64,000 nucleotides of DNA from Paractinoplanes maris (lineage in GTDB: Bacteria; Actinomycetota; Actinomycetes; Mycobacteriales; Micromonosporaceae): positions 496,001 to 560,000 of the forward strand of contig NZ_JALPVL010000001.1 of NCBI RefSeq assembly GCF_023544465.1, written 5' to 3'. The number at the start of each line of letters is the position of its first letter. Within the stretch, counting starts at the first letter, position 1. Below, piece by piece: positions 56,954 to 64,000 of this stretch. A program made the translations under genes and the position numbers. The notes below the pieces were generated by a model. That model worked only from the letters and a program-made list of their open reading frames with translations. It was not told where the DNA came from and did not search any database.

Positions 56954-56993
56954 AGGCTATGCCTGGCGTAGCAGGGGAGGCAAACGAATTAAC
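56954..56993 (-). promoter_or_regulatory. promoter of the whiB7 leader transcript
   Basis: TTGCCT (56983-56978), an 18-base spacer and TAGCCT (56959-56954) match a primary-sigma promoter. The AT-rich GTTAATTCGTT stretch (56983-56993) directly upstream of the -35 is the place where the WhiB7 AT-hook binds in autoregulation in mycobacteria. Confidence 0.6.
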
Positions 56994-56996
56994 GGA

Positions 56997-59132
56997 CTAG
57001 TTTTCAAAGTTTTTTCGAGCGACCTCGTCGGGCGCCGCGCCGCCCACGAGAGCGAACACCGCCTCGCCGTACAGCCCGAGCTTGCGGGGCCCGATCCCGG
57101 CGATCGCCAGCAGCTCGGCCGGCGACGACGGGCGCCGCTCGGCCATGGCCACGATCGTGGCGTCGGTGAACACCACGTAAGCAGGCACTTTGAGTTCCGA
57201 AGCGGTGGCCGCCCGCCACGTCTGCAGGCGCTCGAAGAGCTCCTCGTCGAGGTCGGACGGACAGGTCGGGCAGCGGCCCAGCTTGCGGTCGGCCCCGGCC
57301 AGCAGAGTCGCCCCGCAGATGCGGCACGAGGACACCTGGGGGCGCCTTCGGTCGGGTTTCCGACTGCTGCCGCCGGCGCGCTCGGTGGCCGAGGTGCGCT
57401 CGAGCTGGGGCAGGAACCGGCACGGACGTCGCGCCCGGCCGCCTGGTGAGCGCGACTGCCCGTACGAGAGCCACAGCCACTGCCGGGCCCGGGTCACCCC
57501 CACATAGAGCAGCCGGCGCTCCTCCTCGAGCTGGTCCGGCGTCTTCGCGTACGTGGTCGGGAGCGTGCCGTCGGCCAGGCCGACCAGGAAGACCGCGTCC
57601 CACTCGAGGCCCTTGGCCGAGTGCAGCGACGCCAGGGTGACACCGGCGACGGTGGGCGCGTGCTGCTGCTCGGCCCGCCGCAACAGCTCATCGTTGAAGG
57701 CGGTCAGCGTGATGTCGCGCTGCACCGCCCCGGCCTGCCCGATCGGCTCCACCGCCGGCAGGCGCGCATAGTCCTCGGCCAGGGCGACCAGCGCGGCCAG
57801 CGCCTCCCACTGCTCGCGCGCCGCGCCACCCGGTGGCGGCTGCTCGCGCTGCCAGCCGGTGGCCGCGAGCGCGTCGACGACCGCCTGCACCAGCGGCGTC
57901 TCGCCGGGCGTGGACCGGACGGCGGCCCGCATGGCGATCATGGCCTGCCGGATCTCGGGCCGCTCGAAGAAGCGCTCGGCCCCGCGGACGACATAGGGCA
58001 CCTCCGCCTCGGCCAGTGCCTTCTCGTACGCCTCGGACTGCGCGTTCGTCCGGAAGAGCACCGCCATCTCACTCGCCGGCGTGCCCGAGGCGATCAGATC
58101 GCGGCACCGGCGCGCCACCGCGACCGCCTCACCCGCCTCGTCCGGAAAGATCTTGAGCTCGGGCTCGGCCCCGGGCGGGCGCTGACCGACCAGCTCGAGC
58201 CGCAGCCGGGCCTCACTGCCGCGGGCCTGCCGGATCACCGCGTTGGCCAGGCCGACCACCTGCGGTGTGGAGCGGTAGTCACGGACCAGCCGGACCACCA
58301 CGGCGTCGCGGCGCACCCGGGGGAAGTCGATCAGGTAGGACGACGTGGCACCGGTGAACGAGTAGATCGTCTGGCTCGCGTCGCCGACCACGGTCAGGTC
58401 GTCCCGGCCGCCCAGCCAGGAGTCGAGCAGGCGCTGCTGGAGCGGGTTGACGTCCTGGTACTCGTCCACCACGAAGTGCCGGTACTGAGCCCGGATCTGC
58501 TCGCCCACGTCCGGGTGCTCCTCGATGCCCCAGACCGCGGCGCGCAGCATGTCCTCGAAATCGATCACACCCTGGCGGCGCTTGAGAGACTCGTACGCGG
58601 CGAACACCTCGGCGACCTTGGCCGGCTCGAAGGGCGGCTCGCGCAGCGCCTTCTTGGCCGCGACCGCGTACTCGTCCGGCTCGACGAGCGACGACTTCGC
58701 CCACTCGATCTCGCTCGCCAGGTCCCGCGCACCCGTACGGTCGGCCCGCACCCCGGCCCGGGCCGCGGCCAGCCCGACCATGCGCGCCTTGCTCTCCAGC
58801 AGCTCGGGCATGGCCCGCCCCTCGAGCAGCCGGGGCGCGAAGTAGCGCACCTGACGCAGCGCCGCGGCGTGGAACGTCCGAGCCTGGACGCCGGCGGCAC
58901 CGAGCTCGGTGAGCCGGGACCGCATCTCGGCCGCCGCCCGCGCCGTGAAGGTCACCGCGAGGATGTGCCGCGGGCTCACCTCGCCGGTCAACGTTCGGTA
59001 GGCGATCCGGTGGGTAATAGCTCGTGTCTTACCGGTCCCCGCGCCCGCCAGGATGCAGACCGGACCGGCTGGGGCGGTCACCGCCGTCCGCTGCTCGGGG
59101 TCCAGCCCCGCCAGCACCGCATCAGTCCGCAC
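56997..59132 (-). CDS. uvrD2: ATP-dependent DNA helicase UvrD2
   Basis: A 711-residue SF1A helicase: Walker A AGAGTGKTRAITHR, DEXX box VVDEYQDVNPLQ, motif III VVGDASQTIYSF, motif V LASLHSAKGLEWDAVFL and motif VI YVGVTRARQWLWLSY. A tetracysteine zinc motif (CRICG and CPTC, about 605-630) links to a C-terminal HRDC domain, as in mycobacterial UvrD2 (Rv3198c). It unwinds DNA in repair. ATG 59132. Complete. Confidence 0.95.
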   Translation of the reverse strand: MRTDAVLAGLDPEQRTAVTAPAGPVCILAGAGTGKTRAITHRIAYRTLTGEVSPRHILAVTFTARAAAEMRSRLTELGAAGVQARTFHAAALRQVRYFAPRLLEGRAMPELLESKARMVGLAAARAGVRADRTGARDLASEIEWAKSSLVEPDEYAVAAKKALREPPFEPAKVAEVFAAYESLKRRQGVIDFEDMLRAAVWGIEEHPDVGEQIRAQYRHFVVDEYQDVNPLQQRLLDSWLGGRDDLTVVGDASQTIYSFTGATSSYLIDFPRVRRDAVVVRLVRDYRSTPQVVGLANAVIRQARGSEARLRLELVGQRPPGAEPELKIFPDEAGEAVAVARRCRDLIASGTPASEMAVLFRTNAQSEAYEKALAEAEVPYVVRGAERFFERPEIRQAMIAMRAAVRSTPGETPLVQAVVDALAATGWQREQPPPGGAAREQWEALAALVALAEDYARLPAVEPIGQAGAVQRDITLTAFNDELLRRAEQQHAPTVAGVTLASLHSAKGLEWDAVFLVGLADGTLPTTYAKTPDQLEEERRLLYVGVTRARQWLWLSYGQSRSPGGRARRPCRFLPQLERTSATERAGGSSRKPDRRRPQVSSCRICGATLLAGADRKLGRCPTCPSDLDEELFERLQTWRAATASELKVPAYVVFTDATIVAMAERRPSSPAELLAIAGIGPRKLGLYGEAVFALVGGAAPDEVARKNFEN

Positions 59133-59137
59133 GGTAG

Positions 59138-59164
59138 GGAATCATGGCACCCGGGTCGGACGTT
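59138..59164 (+). promoter_or_regulatory. SigR-type promoter of mycoredoxin
   Basis: GGAAT (59138-59142), a 19-base spacer and GTT (59162-59164): an exact SigR consensus, about 50 bases before the mycoredoxin ATG and divergent from uvrD2. Confidence 0.8.
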
Positions 59165-59213
59165 GTGCCGGAAGGCGCTGTGCCATGTGACCCATCCGAA
59201 GGAGTTCCGACCG

Positions 59214-59459
59214 ATGTTGACCATGTACTCGACGTCCTGGTGCGGCTATTGCCACCGACTCAAGTCGCAACTCGACCGGGAGGGCATCGCCTACGAGGTG
59301 GTGGACATCGAGCAGCAGCCGGAGGCCGCCGACTTCGTGATGAGCGTCAACGGCGGCAACCAGACCGTCCCGACTCTCAAGTTCGACGACGGCTCGGCGC
59401 TGACCAACCCGTCGATCGTTCAGGTCAAGGAGCATCTGTCGGCTCTGGCCGCAGGCTGA
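59214..59459 (+). CDS. mrx1: mycoredoxin (glutaredoxin-like)
   Basis: An 81-residue glutaredoxin-fold protein with the active-site motif WCGYC (TSWCGYCHRLKSQL) and the glutathione/mycothiol-site TVPTLKFDDG. In actinobacteria this family removes mycothiol from mixed disulfides. Equivalent of Rv3198A. ATG 59214 has GAAGGAG 7 nt upstream. A SigR promoter lies just before it, so it belongs to the oxidative-stress regulon encoded at 12 kb. Its last 35 bases overlap the convergent gene. Confidence 0.93.
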   Translation: MLTMYSTSWCGYCHRLKSQLDREGIAYEVVDIEQQPEAADFVMSVNGGNQTVPTLKFDDGSALTNPSIVQVKEHLSALAAG

Positions 59460-59865
59460 TCCCGGACTCGGCGGCGAGCTCCTCGGCCCGGGCGATCAGG
59501 CCCTCGAGTTCGCCGTCGGTGAGGGCCATCTCGTCCACCAGACGGGCGAAGAGCAGCAGGTGCGCACGGATCCGCACGCTGTCGTCGATCTCGTCCACCG
59601 GCACCTTCTCGCCGAGGGCGTCGCGCACCAGCATCTCGGCCTCGAGCGTGGGCAGTCCCGCGGCCACGGTGCGCCGGATCTCGGCCAGCGGGCTGTCCGG
59701 ATCGAAACGACGACGGGCCGCGAGTCCGAAAGCGATCTCCCACAGCCGGCGCGCGTCGGCGTCCGGCGCGTCGCCCGGCGGGGGTGTTTCCTCCGTCGTC
59801 ATCAGCTGCAGATAGCGGCCGGCCTCGGTGCGCACGCCGAGGGCGGGCGAGAACATCGGGCTCAC
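59425..59865 (-). CDS. hypothetical protein, coupled pair part 2
   Basis: A 146-residue acidic, helical, soluble protein (YLQLMTTEETPPPGD, DEIDDSVRIRAHLLLFARL, MALTDGELEGLIARAEEL). No known domain is evident. It overlaps the preceding gene by 4 bases (ATGA-type coupling) and overlaps the end of mycoredoxin by 35 bases tail to tail. The start is GTG 59865. The functional link to its partner is inferred from the coupling only. Confidence 0.65.
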   Translation of the reverse strand: MSPMFSPALGVRTEAGRYLQLMTTEETPPPGDAPDADARRLWEIAFGLAARRRFDPDSPLAEIRRTVAAGLPTLEAEMLVRDALGEKVPVDEIDDSVRIRAHLLLFARLVDEMALTDGELEGLIARAEELAAESGISLRPEPTDAP

Positions 59866-60299
59866 CAGCGGGCCGCCCGCTTCTCGGCCTGGCCGATCAG
59901 CGCCAGCAGCTCGTCGGCGGGGACGCCCGGCGGTCGCGCGAGGTCGCCGACCACCAAGCAGATGATCTCGGAACGACGCAGGGCCGGGATCGCCAGCGCC
60001 AGCTCGGGCTCGCCCAAGGCCGATCGGATGACGGCCTCGGCCTGACGCGCGAGCTGTCCGTCGCCCGGCAGCGCTTGATAGTCGAGCAGGTCCCGGATGT
60101 AGCCGGTGACGTCGCGGGGGTCACGCCCGACGAAGCTCCGGCGCACCGCCACCGTGAAGAGCTCGTGCAGGAGCCGCGCGGCCCGCGGCGAACCGCCCAC
60201 ACGCGACAGCGACCGCGCCGGGCTCTCCTCCCCCAGTGCATCGAGGAGGAGGCGGCCCGCCGCGGTCGCCGCTATGCCTATTGTCCCGCTTTGCCCCAC
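59862..60299 (-). CDS. hypothetical protein, coupled pair part 1
   Basis: A 145-residue helical protein (LLLDALGEESPARSLSRVGG, LLHELFTVAVRRSFVGRD, GELARQ-type helices). Similar in size and style to the next gene and perhaps distantly related, although I cannot show this. GTG 60299 follows TACCCT by 6 nt, a leaderless pattern. The two genes form a coupled pair. Function unknown. Confidence 0.65.
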   Translation of the reverse strand: MGQSGTIGIAATAAGRLLLDALGEESPARSLSRVGGSPRAARLLHELFTVAVRRSFVGRDPRDVTGYIRDLLDYQALPGDGQLARQAEAVIRSALGEPELALAIPALRRSEIICLVVGDLARPPGVPADELLALIGQAEKRAARW

Positions 60300-60326
60300 G
60301 TACGTAGGGTATCGGGATGTCAGCTG

Positions 60327-61214
60327 TTACGGGATGAGAGCCGGGATGCTCGAGTCGAGCAGGCCCCGCTCCTTGAGCGCGCCGTAGAGCGGCGTCGTCT
60401 CGGGGAAGTGACCCCAGGCGTGGTCACCGGTGCCGTCGCCGGCGCCGCCGAGCAGCTGCTTCTGCACGTCGTTGAAGCCGGCCCACTCCGGGCGGTTGGG
60501 CAGGTCGGCGACCTCGTCGCGGCCGGCGATCCACCGGTACGTGTAACCGAAGAACGCGCCGACGCGGGTGATGTCCGAGTAGTTGTCGGACCGCGCGTGC
60601 CACAGGCGGCGGTCGAAGACGACCAGGTCGCCGGGGTTCGCGGTGATCTGCAGCGCACCCTCGGGCTCAGGCCACGGGACGCCCCGGCTGGGCGGGCCGG
60701 GCAGCCAGTTGGTCTTGTGGCTGCCGGGCAGGACGGTGAAGTTGCCCCGGCCGGTCTCGCTGACGTCGGAGAGCCAGTAGGCCAGCTTGACCGACATCTG
60801 CGGGCGCGGGTCGGTCTCGAGCTCCCGGTTCTGGCGGCCACCGTCCTGGTGCCAGTGCCACCACTCTTTCTGCCGCTCGTGGATCTGCGGGTGCACGTCG
60901 ATGTGGGAGTGGTAGACGTGCACATTCCACCCGAGCAGCGACCAGATGTAGCGGAACGCCACCGGGTGGTCGAGCAGGAACGCCAGCTCCGGCAGGGACG
61001 TCACCGCGGAGAGCTGATGCAGCGCACCGGTGGCGCCCAAGCCGTGTCCGCCCGGCTGCCCGGCCCGCTCGTAAGCGCCGAGAACAGCGTTGCGCGCGAG
61101 CGCGATCTCGCTCTCGGTGAGGACCCCGCGCACCACGAGAAAGCCGTCCCGATCGAACTGGGTCCGCTCGTCCGCGGTCATCGGGGCCCAAACGGGCGCT
61201 TGCACCTGCGTCAT
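60327..61214 (-). CDS. phytanoyl-CoA dioxygenase family (PhyH) protein
   Basis: A 295-residue Fe(II)/2-oxoglutarate-dependent oxygenase. The facial triad appears as WHWHQDGGRQNRE (His-x-Asp) and RRLWHARSDNYSDITR (distal His, then the oxoglutarate-binding Arg). Members hydroxylate varied substrates such as ectoine, phytanoyl-CoA or natural products. Neighbours give no clue to the substrate. ATG 61214 with GAGAGG 9 nt upstream is preferred over GTG 61223. It stands between NudC and the small unknowns, separated from nudC by about 100 bases of AT-richer DNA. Confidence 0.87.
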   Translation of the reverse strand: MTQVQAPVWAPMTADERTQFDRDGFLVVRGVLTESEIALARNAVLGAYERAGQPGGHGLGATGALHQLSAVTSLPELAFLLDHPVAFRYIWSLLGWNVHVYHSHIDVHPQIHERQKEWWHWHQDGGRQNRELETDPRPQMSVKLAYWLSDVSETGRGNFTVLPGSHKTNWLPGPPSRGVPWPEPEGALQITANPGDLVVFDRRLWHARSDNYSDITRVGAFFGYTYRWIAGRDEVADLPNRPEWAGFNDVQKQLLGGAGDGTGDHAWGHFPETTPLYGALKERGLLDSSIPALIP

Positions 61215-61313
61215 CAAATCCACCTCTCGGTCTTTTAAACCGAGACGCGGCCGAGCCCTCTTTTGGTTACTCCGGAACGAGAAAACTTCTCTGATTAGAC
61301 GAAGTTGATTCCG

Positions 61314-62285
61314 TTATCGGGCCAAACCGCCCAGCCACTGCTCAATGAGATAGAACGCGATGGAAGAGGGCATCGGCAGACCCATCGGGACACCACTCGC
61401 GGGATGGTGGTAATCACCGGCGATCATCTTGGCGATCTCGTCGCGGGTGAACCAGTGCGCCTCGTCGATCTCGGCCGGGTCGAGCCGGATCGGCTGCTCC
61501 GGGTCGGCGGTCGCGTGGTAGCCCAGCATCAGCGAGCCCGGGAAGGGCCAGGACTGGCTGCCGGCGTAGTGCAGCGACGTGAGGTCGAGGCCGACCTCCT
61601 CGCCGACCTCGCGGGCGACGCTGGCCTCGGCCGACTCGCCGGGCTCGACATAGCCGGCCAGGCACGAGAAGCGCAGCCCCCCGTCGCCGGCCCGCCCCCA
61701 GGTGGCGTTGTGCCCGAGCAGGCAGCGACCCTCGGGGCCGGCGACCCCGTCGTGCACCAGCACGATCATGGCCGGGTCGGTGCGCGGCCACATCATGTTG
61801 CCCTCGGAGTCCTTGCGCGCCCAGCCTGCCTCGACCACCGTCGTCGGCAGGCCGGTGCGCGGCGAGAACTTGTGGCTGCGGTGCCAGTTGCCCAGGGCCA
61901 CGGCCGTCGTGAAGATGCCGGCGTCGCGGTCGTCGAGCAGGTGGCCGACGTCGCGCAACGTCGCCGGCCGCGCGCCCTCGGACTCGGGCAGGGACGCGTC
62001 GATCGTCCACAGCGGGGTGCCGTCGGTGTCGAGACCGAGGAACCAGTGGTCGCCCTCGGGGGCATCGGCCGACGGCAGCAGCACCAGCCGGTCGTCGGCC
62101 ACCAGCGCCCGGCCCCCCTGGCTCAGGTCGACGACGACGACCAGGCCCCGGCCCCACGCGGCGGCCAGCCACTCGTCGTCGGTGCGGTGCTCCGCCGCCC
62201 GGTCGAGGGTGCTGCGGGCCAGCGGAGGCGCGTCGATCAGCCCGCTGGGTTGTTCCCGGACATCAGGCTCCTCGGGCGCGCTCAC
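61314..62285 (-). CDS. nudC: NudC-type NAD(H) pyrophosphatase
   Basis: A 323-residue NudC protein equivalent to Rv3199c: Nudix box GYVEPGESAEASVAREVGEE plus the NADH-specific SQSWPFPGSLMLGY about 20 residues later. It hydrolyses NAD(H), and in other bacteria removes NAD caps from RNA. The zinc-ribbon cysteines of E. coli NudC are absent here: the corresponding part (HKFSPRTGLPTTVVEAGWAR) has none. GTG 62285 overlaps the stop of the M16 gene by 4 bases, so it is the last member of the M16-nudC unit. Confidence 0.9.
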   Translation of the reverse strand: MSAPEEPDVREQPSGLIDAPPLARSTLDRAAEHRTDDEWLAAAWGRGLVVVVDLSQGGRALVADDRLVLLPSADAPEGDHWFLGLDTDGTPLWTIDASLPESEGARPATLRDVGHLLDDRDAGIFTTAVALGNWHRSHKFSPRTGLPTTVVEAGWARKDSEGNMMWPRTDPAMIVLVHDGVAGPEGRCLLGHNATWGRAGDGGLRFSCLAGYVEPGESAEASVAREVGEEVGLDLTSLHYAGSQSWPFPGSLMLGYHATADPEQPIRLDPAEIDEAHWFTRDEIAKMIAGDYHHPASGVPMGLPMPSSIAFYLIEQWLGGLAR

Positions 62286-63598
62286 CCGGCACTTCGCTCG
62301 ACCGTGGCGAGCGCGGACAGCGGGCCCTCGACCTTGGCCGCGTCACCGAGCACCACAGTGACGGCGTTGGTCGGCGCGAGGAAGCGGGTGGCCACCTCGG
62401 CCACCTGCTCACGGGTCGCGGTGGCCAGCGAGGCCGAGTATTGCCGCAGGTGGTCCAGGCGCAGGCCGAAGCTGGCGTACATGCTGGCCAGGCCGGCCAG
62501 GCCGGCCTGGGTCGACATGCCCAGCCGCAGAGTGCCCAGCGCGTAGCGGCGGGCCTGCTCGAGCTCCTCCTCGCCGGGGGCCAGGCTGGCGATGCGGCCC
62601 AGCTCGTAAAGCGTCTCGAGCAGGGACGGACCGGTCACCTCGGTGGCCACCTCGGCCGAGACCAGCAGTGCCGAGCCGGCCAGGTAGTGCTCGATGCCGG
62701 TGTGCGGGCCGTAGGTGTAGCCCTTGTCCTCGCGCATGTTCTCGACCCAGCGGGACGAGAAGTAGCCGCCGAAGACGAGGTTGGCGAGTTGCAGAGCGGC
62801 GTAATCGGGGTCGGTGCGCTCCAGGGCGGGCAGCGCCATCCGCAGCGAGGACTGCACCGCGCCGGGCCGGTCGACCAGCAGCAGCGGGCCCGGCTCCAGG
62901 ACCGGGGTGGGCGGCACGACGACCGACTTGGCCGGGCCGGTCCAGCTGCCGAGCGCCTTCTCGGCGGCGTCGATCGCCTTCTCCGGGTTGAGGTCGCCGA
63001 CCAGCACGAGCACCGCACCCTCGGGGCGGACCCGCTCGGCGTGCAGGGTGCGCAGCTGAGCCGGGCGGACCGCGCGCACCTGCTCGGGCTCGGGCGTCTG
63101 GATCGCGTACGGGTGGTTGCCGAACATCCGCTTGAGCAGCGCCGTGCGGGCCAGGTGGGCGGGCTGGCTCAGCGCGACCTGGATGTGGTCGACCAGGCGG
63201 TCGCGCTCGGTCGCCACCTCGTCGTTCGGATACGCCGGGTCGGTGAGCACGGCGGCCAGGATCTCGAGCATCCGGTCGAGACCCGAGGCCAGCGAGTTGC
63301 CGGTGACCAGCAGCCGGTCGGGGTCGAGCCCGGCCGACAGCCCGCCGCCCACCGCCTGCAGCTCGGCCGCGATGTCGACGCTGGTCATCGTGCCGGTGCC
63401 GGTGAACAGGGCCTGGGAGAGCACCGTGGCCCGGGGCAGCGGAGCCCGGCCGAACGGCACCCGCAGCCGCAGCTCGACCAGGGGCACCGAGGTCCGCCGG
63501 ATGGCGATCACCGTCAGGCCGCCGGCCAGCGTGCGCTCGGCCTCCTTGGGCAGCTTGAGCTTCGCGTCCGGGATCAGATCGGGGAGAGTGTGGTTCAT
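62282..63598 (-). CDS. M16 peptidase-like subunit lacking the HxxEH motif
   Basis: A 438-residue member of the M16 (pitrilysin/MPP) family. The zinc-binding HxxEH is missing: at its place is ATVLSQALFTGTGT. The substrate-binding loop of the C-terminal domain, RWVENMREDKGYTYGPHTG, is intact. This is the pattern of the non-catalytic partner of a heterodimeric M16 peptidase. ATG 63598 overlaps the stop of the upstream M16 gene (ATGA). The partner should carry the active site outside the window. Confidence 0.9.
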   Translation of the reverse strand: MNHTLPDLIPDAKLKLPKEAERTLAGGLTVIAIRRTSVPLVELRLRVPFGRAPLPRATVLSQALFTGTGTMTSVDIAAELQAVGGGLSAGLDPDRLLVTGNSLASGLDRMLEILAAVLTDPAYPNDEVATERDRLVDHIQVALSQPAHLARTALLKRMFGNHPYAIQTPEPEQVRAVRPAQLRTLHAERVRPEGAVLVLVGDLNPEKAIDAAEKALGSWTGPAKSVVVPPTPVLEPGPLLLVDRPGAVQSSLRMALPALERTDPDYAALQLANLVFGGYFSSRWVENMREDKGYTYGPHTGIEHYLAGSALLVSAEVATEVTGPSLLETLYELGRIASLAPGEEELEQARRYALGTLRLGMSTQAGLAGLASMYASFGLRLDHLRQYSASLATATREQVAEVATRFLAPTNAVTVVLGDAAKVEGPLSALATVERSAG

Positions 63599-64000
63599 GC
63601 GACAGCTCCGGGGACGACCTCGACAGTGGCGCGCCGCTCGGGACGCAGGGTGGCGGCCGCGGCGACGATCTGCGCCTCGGTGACCTCGCCGACCAGTTTC
63701 GGCAGTTCGTTGAGCATCTCGGGACGGCCGCGCTGCAGCTCGAGCACGGCCATCGGCAGCGCCCGGCCGAGCACCGCGTCGGTGTCCCGCAGCAGGTGGG
63801 TGGCGATGCGGGCCTGGACCCGCTCGAGCTCGCCCGGGGCCAGCCCGTCGGCTGACAACCGGTCGAGCTCCTCGTCGACCGTGCGCAGCACCTTTTCGGC
63901 GTCGCCGCCGGGCGGCATGTGGGCCTGGATCAGCATGGCCGTGGGGTTGCGCACCTGGAACTCGTCGCCCATGAAGCCGATGTAGCCGCCGATGCTGGTG
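63595..64000 (-). CDS. M16 peptidase, C-terminal fragment (probable catalytic partner)
   Basis: Partial at the right edge. The visible 134 C-terminal residues have typical M16 C-terminal sequence (SIGGYIGFMGDEFQVRNPTA, LERVQARIATHLLRDTDAV and a last helix with ERRATVEVVPGAVA). By analogy with bacterial M16 pairs this should be the zinc-bearing subunit, with HxxEH to the right of the window. It is translationally coupled to the next gene. Confidence 0.85.
   Translation of the reverse strand, partial: TSIGGYIGFMGDEFQVRNPTAMLIQAHMPPGGDAEKVLRTVDEELDRLSADGLAPGELERVQARIATHLLRDTDAVLGRALPMAVLELQRGRPEMLNELPKLVGEVTEAQIVAAAATLRPERRATVEVVPGAVA

Overview
The window is chromosomal DNA of a high-GC actinobacterium, most likely Actinoplanes or another Micromonosporaceae (inference from very high third-position GC, frequent GTG starts, three WhiB-like regulators, an SigR/RsrA mycothiol-type redox switch, a mycoredoxin and many secreted polysaccharide hydrolases). 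About 66 protein genes, two initiator tRNA genes, one transposase remnant and several cis-regulatory devices can be supported. Many genes look leaderless: a TANNNT or CANNNT hexamer sits 6 to 8 nt before the start codon and no Shine-Dalgarno sequence is visible.

Layout. 1-2.3 kb: partial GntR regulator, membrane protein, lipid kinase and whiB1. 2.6-6.4 kb: a leftward assimilatory sulfate operon (cysteine-type leader peptide, sirA, a 52-residue zinc-ribbon protein, cysH, sirohydrochlorin chelatase), almost all translationally coupled. 6.4-19.3 kb: housekeeping and stress genes (SUFU-domain protein, pdtaS kinase, SIS-domain isomerase, TPR protein, biotinyl-domain protein, ribosomal protein bL37, rsrA-sigR, an alpha/beta hydrolase, a second WhiB-like gene, SRAP peptidase, aroA, rsgA, hisN, membrane protein). 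19.5-23.3 kb: STAS/ATPase signalling genes and a two-component system. 23.4-26.9 kb: secreted GH16-like, GH16 and GH46 enzymes that would attack fungal-type beta-glucan and chitosan. 27-40.6 kb: accessory block with malQ, two MT0933-type small proteins, a DUF1501/DUF1800 pair, a spermidine-synthase-like enzyme, TerC, pentapeptide protein, a lamin-tail secreted protein, an IS481 relic and a TetR/SDR pair sharing three operators. 40.8-41.7 kb: two inverted initiator tRNA genes flanking repeat DNA. 41.7-51.7 kb: UPF0182, Lon/PDZ protease, zincin, GT-A-like protein, YgjP-type peptidase, DUF5679 protein, a DnaA-box cluster, E1-like protein and ABC1 kinase. 51.8-55.8 kb: M18 peptidase, MFS exporter and LysR regulator, separated by degenerate tandem repeats. 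55.8-64 kb: whiB7 with a long leader ORF and attenuator, uvrD2, mycoredoxin with a SigR-type promoter, two small unknowns, a PhyH dioxygenase, nudC and two M16 peptidase subunits, the last running off the right edge.

Two segments match Mycobacterium tuberculosis gene order in the same orientation: 0.7-17.4 kb resembles Rv3218-Rv3228, and 41.7-62.3 kb resembles Rv3193c-Rv3199c, but the order of the two blocks is swapped and a roughly 24-kb accessory segment lies between them. Redox control links the window: SigR has its own autoregulated promoter at 12.8 kb, and a matching promoter precedes mycoredoxin at 59.1 kb. The best candidates for closer study are the whiB7 attenuator with its 98-codon leader ORF, the sulfur leader peptide, the DnaA-box cluster, and the GH16 paralogue whose three catalytic acids are exchanged.
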